NCBI RefSeq assembly: GCF_003610635.1
Contig: NZ_RAQJ01000002.1
Coordinates: forward strand, 372,001 to 436,000
Length of the DNA: 64,000 nt
Direction: 5' to 3'
Origin: Ichthyenterobacterium magnum
GTDB taxonomy: Bacteria > Bacteroidota > Bacteroidia > Flavobacteriales > Flavobacteriaceae
The notes under the pieces are model-generated. The model saw nothing but the letters and a program-made list of their open reading frames with translations, made no database searches and was not told the DNA's origin. Both the position numbers and the translations under genes were made by a program. Below are positions 48,310 through 55,691 of this stretch, piece after piece (position 1 is the stretch's first letter; each line of letters starts with the position of its first letter).

Positions 48310-50166
48310 ATGAAATATCTAATACTTGCCTTATCCTTATTTACCATACAGAATTTTGCTAGCGGTAAAGAAACAGTTTCAAACATTAATGATGTTACTG
48401 TCTATTTAAGTGGTGCACAAATTACCAGAACTGCTAATATTAAACTTCCTATTGGTACAACAGAATTTCTGTTTAATGAATTATCACCTAATATTCAGGA
48501 AAGTAGTATTCAAATAGCTGGATTAAAAAACGCAACTATTTTATCAATAAACTACGGCGTAAACTATTTATCAAATAAAAGCAAATCTGCAGAAATTGAA
48601 TTGCTTGAAGGTAACATTAAAACGCTATACGATGATATTCAGTTTGAAGACGATTTAATTTCTGGTTATAATGAAGAGTTGAGTCTTATTCAGACTAACA
48701 GGAAATTAGGTAATGACAATCAAGTGGTTAGCCTTGAAAAGCTTCAGCAATTTGCCAGATATTATAGAACACGAAGTACAGAGATTAAAAGTCTCATTTA
48801 CAAATCAACTAAAAAGAAACGCGAGCACAATGCAGAAATAGCAAAAATTCAGCTACAATTAAATGAGTTAAATGCAGATCATAAAACACAAACAGGAGAA
48901 ATAAAAGTTAAACTAAACACATCAATTCCAACGAGCTTGAATTTAAAGCTAACCTATAATGTAACTAATGCAGGTTGGTTTCCTATATATGATTTAAAAG
49001 CAGAAAAGATAAATACACCAATAGCTTTAGATTATAAAGCACATGTATATCAAAACACGGGAAGTAATTGGGATAATGTAAAACTCGTTTTATCTACAAA
49101 TGACCCAAATACAAATAATATAAAACCAGAAGTAAATCCAAAATATTTAAATTTTATAAGTCGTTATAGTAACTACAATAGAAACAGAGCTACGAGACGT
49201 TATAATTACAAATATAATCCGTTAGTACAAACTGTTTCTGGTACCGTTTTAGATGAAACTGGCATACCACTTCCTGGTGTTAATGTAATTATAAAAGGAA
49301 CAACAAATGGTACACAAACAGATTTTGATGGCAAATATTCATTAAAAATAAATAGAGGTCAAGAATTAAGTTATACTTATGTAGGAATGGTATCAGAAAC
49401 GCTTCCTATACATTCTAGCTTAATGAATATAACTATGCAAGAAGATGCGTCGCAATTAGATGAAGTGATAGTTACTGCTTATGCTGTAAGAGGTTCTAGC
49501 TCTAGAATAAAAGAAGACAAAATTGAAACTATAGAACCTGAAGTGGTAGTAGAACAAGAAATTATCAATACACGTTTTGAAATTAAAAAGGCATATACAA
49601 TACCTTCTGATGGTGATGTTACTGTTATAGAGATTGATAAGTTTTTGGTTCCTGCAACTTACAACTACTTTACAGCACCTGTAATCAACGAAAATGTATT
49701 TTTAACCGCAAAGATTGGCAATTGGGAACAGTATAATTTATTGCCTGCTGAAGCAAATATTTATTTTGAAGGTAGCTACTCTGGAAAAACAATGATTAAT
49801 CCTCAAGCAACAACAGATAGTCTAACAGTGTCATTAGGTATAGATCCAAACGTAATTGTAAAACGAACGCAACCAAATAACTTTAAAAAGAACGCATTTA
49901 TAGGGAACAATAAAATCATTAATAAAGCTTATGAAATAGAAATAAAAAACAATAAACAATCTGCAATAGACTTAGTATTAGTAGATAGAATACCAATAAG
50001 CCAAAACAAAAGTATTAAAATTGATAATGTAGAAACTGGAACGTCTAACTATGATAATAAAAAAGGTTTAATGACTTGGAAAGTAAAACTCAATTCTAAC
50101 GACTCAAAGACCTATAAGTTTTCTTATACGGTTAAATACCCAAAATACAAACGAGTTAATTTATAA
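48310..50166 (+). CDS. DUF4139 (MuiA-like) protein with inserted carboxypeptidase-regulatory domain
   Basis: A 618-residue secreted protein. The ATG chosen opens a signal peptide (M-K-Y-L-I-L-A-L-S-L-F-T-I, cleavage near F-A-S-G); a GTG seven codons upstream is less likely. The N-terminal DUF4140 region has V-T-V-Y-L-S-G-A-Q-I-T-R-T-A, a coiled segment follows, then DUF4139 begins (L-T-Y-N-V-T-N-A-G-W-F-P-I-Y-D-L). In the middle (residues ~305-390) a CarboxypepD_reg-like domain is inserted: V-S-G-T-V-L-D-E-T-G-I-P-L-P-G-V-N-V, then D-F-D-G-K-Y-S-L, as at the start of SusC/TonB receptors, ending with L-D-E-V-I-V-T-A-Y. DUF4139 resumes to the end. The mucoidy-inhibitor name is historical; the function is unknown. 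Confidence 0.88.
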   Translation: MKYLILALSLFTIQNFASGKETVSNINDVTVYLSGAQITRTANIKLPIGTTEFLFNELSPNIQESSIQIAGLKNATILSINYGVNYLSNKSKSAEIELLEGNIKTLYDDIQFEDDLISGYNEELSLIQTNRKLGNDNQVVSLEKLQQFARYYRTRSTEIKSLIYKSTKKKREHNAEIAKIQLQLNELNADHKTQTGEIKVKLNTSIPTSLNLKLTYNVTNAGWFPIYDLKAEKINTPIALDYKAHVYQNTGSNWDNVKLVLSTNDPNTNNIKPEVNPKYLNFISRYSNYNRNRATRRYNYKYNPLVQTVSGTVLDETGIPLPGVNVIIKGTTNGTQTDFDGKYSLKINRGQELSYTYVGMVSETLPIHSSLMNITMQEDASQLDEVIVTAYAVRGSSSRIKEDKIETIEPEVVVEQEIINTRFEIKKAYTIPSDGDVTVIEIDKFLVPATYNYFTAPVINENVFLTAKIGNWEQYNLLPAEANIYFEGSYSGKTMINPQATTDSLTVSLGIDPNVIVKRTQPNNFKKNAFIGNNKIINKAYEIEIKNNKQSAIDLVLVDRIPISQNKSIKIDNVETGTSNYDNKKGLMTWKVKLNSNDSKTYKFSYTVKYPKYKRVNL

Positions 50167-50172
50167 ATATAT

Positions 50173-50313
50173 AAAGTCTCAAAGCAAAACACTAGTTTGA
50201 CCCTAACTTCTGTTAGTTAGGAATTAATCAAGCTCTTTTCATGTGGCATAGTCAAACACAAGATAAGTTTTCAATAAAAACAATTGATTAGGTAATATTA
50301 GCTTTGAGGCTTT
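50173..50313. repeat. Long-loop inverted repeat in the intergenic region
   Basis: Arms AAAGTCTCAAAGC (50173-50185) and GCTTTGAGGCTTT (50301-50313) pair over 13 positions with one G-U type mismatch. Between them lies a smaller hairpin CCTAAC/GTTAGG (50202-50221). It sits between two convergent genes and ends in TTTT, so it may be the transcription end region of the DUF4139 gene. Confidence 0.45.
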
Positions 50314-50365
50314 TACTCGATAATCGAAATTTAAATCCTCCAAAGTTAGCTTACTCTAAAGCAGT

Positions 50366-51523
50366 TTACTTTAAACTCTTTAAAATAAAGTCTACAGTTT
50401 TGTTTGTGTTATTGTTTTTAAAATAAGAATCAGTAATATGCTTTGACGCAACTGCCAACCCCTTTTTATTTAAAAACTCAATCTCGTTACAATATTCTAA
50501 TGCAATTTTTCCTGTAAGTAGGAGTTTTAAATCTTTACCAGATTGGTAATAATCGTACACTTTTTTGAGTCCAGTTAAGTACAAATAGTCTTTAGTAAAA
50601 CCGCCACCTCTATGCGCTCTAACTGTAATATAGAAAGCTTTATCTCTATTTAAATCATATTGATTATGCAATAACCTAAAAGTTTTAGAGAATGAATAGC
50701 CCTTAGCTAAACTATCTACTGCAATTACACGATAAGCAAGCTCTTTTAAACGCTTTACCGTAAGATTATCACTCATATACTCAGAGAAAACAGCTAAGCC
50801 TTCTTGAGTTTCTTCGTAGTTAGGAAAGCCATGAGAAAATATTTTTAAGGGATGCAATTGTCCGTTCATGGTTGTAACCATATGTACACCAATTTCATGA
50901 TTGGTAAGCACTGCAATTTCATTGTCAGAAAATGTATGGTTACTGTTTATCACTAATGTTTTAATATTATTTAAAACCATAGCAATTGCAGACATTTTAT
51001 CTGAATGCTTTATTGTATAACTAAAATCGTATTGCTTAGAATAGTCTCTAAATAGTTGTTCTGTTTCTTGGGCATTATATTTAGGCTGAAACTGCTCATC
51101 GTTGTCACTCTCATCATCAAAATGAAGAATAAACTTAGCGTTTTCTACATCTTGTTCTGTTGGTGTACCAAAAGCATGTAAGCTGTTATAATAAAACTTT
51201 TTTCCTTCGCCTATATTTTCAATACACTGTATTAATCCTGAGTAAGCATAAATAATATCTTCATATAACTGTCTTACTTTATCATCTTCAATAGATTCAA
51301 GAGGTTGAGAAAACAATTCTCTATGTAATTTAAAGCGGTCAAAGTTTATCTCTGGATACTTAAAAATAGGATCTGTTAAATATTTAGTAGCAAAAAAACG
51401 TTCTTTTTCCTCTTCAATATTTGTAGGATTAACATAACTCAATAGCTCAATTTGTTTGACTAATTCGTCAATACGATTGTCAATTTTTAAAAGTGCTTTT
51501 GTGTCAGATTCAGTAGGATTCAT
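50366..51523 (-). CDS. DUF1704 metallopeptidase-like protein with QEGLA motif
   Basis: A 385-residue protein of the 'flavohemoglobin expression-modulating QEGLA motif' family. The zinc-binding H-E-x-x-H reads L-T-N-H-E-I-G-V-H-M-V-T (residue ~215) and the name-giving T-Q-E-G-L-A-V-F-S-E-Y follows about 35 residues later, supplying the third ligand Glu. Family knowledge: DUF1704 is shared with the eukaryotic MATCAP/KIAA0895 tubulin carboxypeptidases, so a carboxypeptidase acting on a peptide tail is plausible. It is last in a four-gene operon (ATP-grasp, sulfurtransferase, amidohydrolase, this gene) with gaps of a few bases. The substrate is unknown. Confidence 0.9.
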   Translation of the reverse strand: MNPTESDTKALLKIDNRIDELVKQIELLSYVNPTNIEEEKERFFATKYLTDPIFKYPEINFDRFKLHRELFSQPLESIEDDKVRQLYEDIIYAYSGLIQCIENIGEGKKFYYNSLHAFGTPTEQDVENAKFILHFDDESDNDEQFQPKYNAQETEQLFRDYSKQYDFSYTIKHSDKMSAIAMVLNNIKTLVINSNHTFSDNEIAVLTNHEIGVHMVTTMNGQLHPLKIFSHGFPNYEETQEGLAVFSEYMSDNLTVKRLKELAYRVIAVDSLAKGYSFSKTFRLLHNQYDLNRDKAFYITVRAHRGGGFTKDYLYLTGLKKVYDYYQSGKDLKLLLTGKIALEYCNEIEFLNKKGLAVASKHITDSYFKNNNTNKTVDFILKSLK

Positions 51524-51532
51524 ATAAGAATT

Positions 51533-52360
51533 CTATTTATAAGTATTGTAAAATTCTAAAGCATGTTTGGGTAATCTAACCCTTAACTCTTGCTCTACAG
51601 CAGTTACAACTTCAGGATAATTTATTTGGTTATATTCATCACAATATACTTTTGCGATTTCTGTAGCCAAAACTAAGGTATTTTTAAAGTTTTGAGTAAT
51701 ATATTTTAAGAAATATCCGTTGCCTTGAAATGTGTCGTTAATTTTTGAAGTCGATTTAATATTGTTTGGCAATTGCATATCTCCTAAACTTTGTCGCCAA
51801 GACTCTACAGCATCTCCAAAACGCTTGTTATCAATATTTGATGTTCCTAAATTCCAGGTTGGCACTTCCCTATCCCAACGCTTCCAATTATAACTATGCA
51901 TATCGTAGACTACACAAACACCAAACTTGCTTTCTAGCTTATTGATTAATGCATGTACTACTTTATAAAAATTCTCATGCTTTTGCAGGCTTTTAGTTTT
52001 CATTTCATTAGATAGTGGTTTGTGCCATAATTGTTTTCCCCAAGCAGTTTCAAATACTGCATGCTCTGGATCACGATTTAAATCGTACTCAAACCTAGAA
52101 TCCATACTAGCTAAAACTATAGGATGTGAAATGACCATGCTTTTGGTTTCTGGGTCTTCTTCATACCAGCGTTCATATTCTGTATGTATACAGTTATCCC
52201 AAAGCTCTTTTCTAAACTGATGCCCATCATGTACTGCTGCACAAGTATAGTGCACATATTTGTCAATTTTAAGCGTTAATGAATAATCGTTAGAAACTGC
52301 ATGAAATGTTTCTTCTGCTTCTATTTTTTTAATTATAGTTTCTATAGATAGTTTTTCCAT
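51533..52360 (-). CDS. N-formylglutamate amidohydrolase-like enzyme
   Basis: A 275-residue member of the N-formylglutamate amidohydrolase (FGase) family, a zinc amidohydrolase/carboxypeptidase-like fold. Readable residues: A-A-V-H-D-G-H-Q in the N-terminal part (probable metal His), the core V-V-Y-D-M-H-S-Y-N-W-K-R, and a late L-A-T-E-I-A-K-V-Y-C-D-E with the catalytic Glu. Histidine-degradation (hut) neighbours are absent, so the true substrate is probably another N-acyl or amide-linked amino acid. The gene lies between the sulfurtransferase (4 bases) and DUF1704 (9 bases) genes. Confidence 0.88.
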   Translation of the reverse strand: MEKLSIETIIKKIEAEETFHAVSNDYSLTLKIDKYVHYTCAAVHDGHQFRKELWDNCIHTEYERWYEEDPETKSMVISHPIVLASMDSRFEYDLNRDPEHAVFETAWGKQLWHKPLSNEMKTKSLQKHENFYKVVHALINKLESKFGVCVVYDMHSYNWKRWDREVPTWNLGTSNIDNKRFGDAVESWRQSLGDMQLPNNIKSTSKINDTFQGNGYFLKYITQNFKNTLVLATEIAKVYCDEYNQINYPEVVTAVEQELRVRLPKHALEFYNTYK

Positions 52361-52364
52361 ATCT

Positions 52365-53195
52365 CTATGCTTTTATTAAACTTCCGTATTCTGTCCAAGA
52401 ACCATCATAGACAGCTATATTTTTGTGTCCTGCAATTTCTGCTCCTAAAGCTAAAATGCAAGCTGTAATACCAGAGCCACAAGAAAACACGAGTTTTTTA
52501 TCATTAATATTTAAGTCGTTAAAAATTAAATTTAATTCTGATTTAGATTTCATTTTACCATTATTAATAAGGTTTTGATAAGGTAAATTTATTGAATTTG
52601 GAATATTTCCGCTTCGCAAGCCTTTTCTAGGTTCTGCAACTATAGCATTAAATCTATCATTAGAACGCGCATCTAGTATTTGATACTCTAAATCTTTAGT
52701 TATTGATTTAATATCTTCAAAAAAACACATTAAACCTTGAGTATTTTTAGCAACAAAGTTTCCAATTCTTCTTAAGTGAACTTGTTTAGGTTCTATTTTA
52801 AAATTTTGCTGTTTCCATTCGGGAAATCCACCATCTAAAACAGCCACGTTATCATATCCAAATGCTTTAAACAACCACCAAGCTCGTGCGCTAGAATAAA
52901 TACCTTCATCATCATAAATAACAATTGCAGCATCTTTATTTATACCTAAAACTCTTGCTTCTTCTTGAAATTGTTCTGTTGAAGGAAATGTTGTTGGGAA
53001 AACTGCAGATGTATCACTAAACTTATTTTTTAAATCAAAAAACCTTGCATTTGGGATTTGGTTTTCATTTTTTAATAAATTACTAGCTGTAATTTTTGTT
53101 ATGGTCGCATCTAAAACAACAATAGTATCTGCTAAAAGATTAGTGTTTAACCAATCTACAGATACTATGGGTTTTTCTAATTTAATATAAGACAT
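52365..53195 (-). CDS. Two-domain rhodanese-type sulfurtransferase (3-mercaptopyruvate/thiosulfate)
   Basis: A 276-residue tandem rhodanese. The N-terminal inactive domain has I-V-S-V-D-W-L-N-T-N-L, I-V-I-Y-D-D-E-G-I-Y-S-S-A-R-A-W-W and V-A-V-L-D-G-G-F-P-E-W. The C-terminal domain has the persulfide cysteine in F-S-C-G-S-G-I-T-A-C-I (residue ~240) and the final V-A-V-Y-D-G-S-W-T-E-Y-G. The C-G-S-G-x-T-A loop is typical of mercaptopyruvate sulfurtransferases. It shares one base with the stop of the ATP-grasp gene. Its place inside the operon suggests sulfur chemistry on a thiol peptide, but it may only be a passenger. Confidence 0.92.
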   Translation of the reverse strand: MSYIKLEKPIVSVDWLNTNLLADTIVVLDATITKITASNLLKNENQIPNARFFDLKNKFSDTSAVFPTTFPSTEQFQEEARVLGINKDAAIVIYDDEGIYSSARAWWLFKAFGYDNVAVLDGGFPEWKQQNFKIEPKQVHLRRIGNFVAKNTQGLMCFFEDIKSITKDLEYQILDARSNDRFNAIVAEPRKGLRSGNIPNSINLPYQNLINNGKMKSKSELNLIFNDLNINDKKLVFSCGSGITACILALGAEIAGHKNIAVYDGSWTEYGSLIKA

Positions 53196-54232
53196 TAAGC
53201 GTCTTCTACAGTTTTTCTTAATCTTGAGCGTCTATCAAAAGCTTGTAAGTTATCGACCACTTTACTTTCTAGAAAATCAATAACACGCTCTTCTACTTTT
53301 ATTTTCGCTTTATATACTTTATTAATATATGTAATTCCTCCAGGAGACATTACATTGACTTCTACAAGTTTGCCACCAATAACATCAATACCAACAAAGT
53401 ATAAACCGTCTTTTACAAGCTTAGGCCCAATTTGTTTGCAAAGCGCTTTTTCTGCTTTAGTAAGTGTGTGTTTGGCTATACTTCCGCCTGCTGAAACGTT
53501 GGACCTATGATCATCACTACCAGGAATACGTTTCATTGCTCCTACAGGTTCTCCATTAAGTAACAAAATGCGAACATCACCTTGATCTGCACCTTCAATA
53601 TAATCTTGTAAAATGACATAATTTGAACTTCCGTCAGAACTATTAATATAAAAATCTAATAATGAATTGATATTATTCATCGCAGATTTCTCTATTAATA
53701 TCACACCAGAACCACCAAACCCATTTAGAGGTTTAATAATCATTTTATCTGCCTTAGATTCTTTAATCTGTTGTACTAAGTAGTTTTTGTTTTTAGATAC
53801 GTGTGTATTTGGTATAATATTACTATGCGCATCACCAAAAGCTGCTGTATATAATTTGTTATTTGCTTCTCGCATACCTTGTAGCGAGTTTACAATAAAC
53901 ACATCGTCTTTTACCGAATCTAAAAAGTTTAGCATGATTGGGTCAAGCGGTGGATTTGCTCTAAAAAATATAGCATCAAAACCAGCAAGAGGTAACATTT
54001 CTTCACGTAACTTTGCTTTATTGTAAAATGCTTTTAAGGTTGTTGGAGTTTTCTCCATTCTGCCAATAACAGTACAAAATGCATTAGTTACACTGTCTCT
54101 AATGGTTAAATTTGCTGGTGTACACATTGCTACACCATGACCTCGTTTTACACATTCTCTAATTAGTGCTAAGCTTGTATCGTTTTCTGCATCAATGTCT
54201 TCCCATGGATACATTATAAAGCAAACATTCAT
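53195..54232 (-). CDS. GshB-like ATP-grasp ligase
   Basis: A 345-residue protein with the order of prokaryotic glutathione synthetase: an N-terminal pre-ATP-grasp domain (Y-P-W-E-D-I-D), K-P-L-N-G-F-G-G-S-G-V as the ATP loop, D-V-R-I-L-L-L-N-G-E-P-V-G-A-M-K-R-I-P-G, the N-V-S-A-G-G motif, and the metal-binding G-I-D-V-I-G-G-K-L-V-E-V-N-V-M-S-P-G-G. It should form an amide bond by acyl phosphate. No gshA is seen, and the bshA-like gene in this window suggests bacillithiol rather than glutathione, so the product is likely something else. It is first in the four-gene operon; 90 bases separate it from aroC upstream. Confidence 0.88.
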   Translation of the reverse strand: MNVCFIMYPWEDIDAENDTSLALIRECVKRGHGVAMCTPANLTIRDSVTNAFCTVIGRMEKTPTTLKAFYNKAKLREEMLPLAGFDAIFFRANPPLDPIMLNFLDSVKDDVFIVNSLQGMREANNKLYTAAFGDAHSNIIPNTHVSKNKNYLVQQIKESKADKMIIKPLNGFGGSGVILIEKSAMNNINSLLDFYINSSDGSSNYVILQDYIEGADQGDVRILLLNGEPVGAMKRIPGSDDHRSNVSAGGSIAKHTLTKAEKALCKQIGPKLVKDGLYFVGIDVIGGKLVEVNVMSPGGITYINKVYKAKIKVEERVIDFLESKVVDNLQAFDRRSRLRKTVEDA

Positions 54233-54322
54233 ATGTGATATATATTTTGGTTGGTTAGTGATTTAAAATTAAAGATTTTATTTTATTTACTTATACTATT
54301 TACTTCAATTTATTTACTAAGA

Positions 54323-55387
54323 TTATAACTTACTCATTCTATCAAGCAATTGATAATCGGCTAATACTAAAGCAGCCATGGCTTCTACTATAGGAATTGC
54401 CCTAGGCACAACACATGGATCATGACGACCTTTGCCTTGCATTTCAACAATATTACCCGAACTATCTAATGCATCTTGTTTTTGAATAAGTGTTGCTACA
54501 GGTTTAAAGGCAACTCTAAAATAGATATCCATGCCATTGCTAATTCCGCCTTGAATACCACCAGAAAGGTTCGTTTTTGTACTGCCATCTTCATTAAACA
54601 AATCGTTATGCTCGCTACCTTTCATTTTTGCACCACAAAATCCGCTACCAAACTCAAAACCTTTTACTGCATTTATAGATAGCATTGCTTTACCAAGTTC
54701 TGCATGCAATTTATCAAAAACAGGTTCACCTAAACCAATAGGTACATTTTGCAATACACAGGTTACAGTACCACCAATGGTATCGCCTTGCTTTTTAATT
54801 GCTTTAATTTTCGCTATCATTTGCTCAGCTACAACATCATCTGGACATCTAACCGAATTAGTTTCTGTTTTACTGAAATCTAAATCTTGATATGGTTTTT
54901 CTAAAAACAAGTCTCCTACAGAAGATGTATAAGCATTAATTTTAACATCTTTTAAAAGTTGTTTTGCTATTGCACCAGCAACTACACGGCACGCGGTTTC
55001 TCGTGCAGAACTTCTTCCGCCACCTCTATAATCTCTTACGCCATATTTTTTATCATAAGTATAATCTGCATGACTTGGTCGATACACTTCTTTTATATGC
55101 GAATAGTCTTTAGATTTTTGATTTGCGTTTTTTATAACAAATCCCATTGGAGTACCTGTGGTTTTATTTTCAAAAATTCCTGATAAAAACTCTACAGTAT
55201 CTGGCTCCTTTCGTTGTGTAACAATATTTGATTGCCCTGGTTTTCTTCTATTCAATTCATTTTGAATAGCGTCAAAATCTAAGATTAATCCTGCTGGACA
55301 ACCATCAATTATACCACCAATAGCAATACCGTGTGACTCACCAAATGTGGTAAGCTTAAATAGTTTTCCGAAGGAATTTCCTGCCAT
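54323..55387 (-). CDS. aroC: Chorismate synthase
   Basis: A 354-residue enzyme converting EPSP to chorismate with reduced FMN, the last common step of aromatic amino-acid synthesis. Motifs: [12 protein letters not shown] near the N-terminus, [28 protein letters not shown] (active site), and [15 protein letters not shown] near the end. Length and all signatures are normal. It lies 90 bases upstream of the ATP-grasp operon on the same strand and could be transcribed with it or separately. Confidence 0.98.
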   Translation of the reverse strand: MAGNSFGKLFKLTTFGESHGIAIGGIIDGCPAGLILDFDAIQNELNRRKPGQSNIVTQRKEPDTVEFLSGIFENKTTGTPMGFVIKNANQKSKDYSHIKEVYRPSHADYTYDKKYGVRDYRGGGRSSARETACRVVAGAIAKQLLKDVKINAYTSSVGDLFLEKPYQDLDFSKTETNSVRCPDDVVAEQMIAKIKAIKKQGDTIGGTVTCVLQNVPIGLGEPVFDKLHAELGKAMLSINAVKGFEFGSGFCGAKMKGSEHNDLFNEDGSTKTNLSGGIQGGISNGMDIYFRVAFKPVATLIQKQDALDSSGNIVEMQGKGRHDPCVVPRAIPIVEAMAALVLADYQLLDRMSKL

Positions 55388-55691
55388 AAATTCTTATTTT
55401 ATGCTAATGTAAATTTATTATTAGAGAAACAAAAATTATAAACCTGACTTCGATTAATATTGTAAACACAGCTTTCCTTATTTTTAATTAGAAATTTTCT
55501 AAAATTTTTGAGAAATATCAAGATATTTTGAAGGGATTTTAGGAGGTTTATAGCAAAAAGAAGAAAGTCTTTTGTAAAAAAAGTTAGTATCACCTCATAT
55601 TTACACCAAAAACCCTTTGCAATATCTCGATATTGCTTCAGGATTTTCAGTACAAATCTAAATCAATCCTAAACTTTCTGTGAAAACAATA
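55388..55691. other. Intergenic stretch with small palindromes
   Basis: These 304 AT-rich bases lie between the FAD oxidase gene and aroC. They contain an 8-bp palindrome GCAATATC-TC-GATATTGC (55619-55636), followed on the minus strand within a few bases by TTTTT, a weak terminator for the oxidase gene. A similar AATATC...GATATT pair lies near 55514-55527. The promoter of aroC should lie in the part nearest 55390. No gene is supported. Confidence 0.45.

Noticed and set aside
55399-55593. 64-codon ORF on the minus strand between the FAD oxidase gene and aroC
   Set aside because: Phe/Leu/Lys-rich AT-driven composition, no start context, no recognisable pattern; it lies where promoter and terminator signals are expected.
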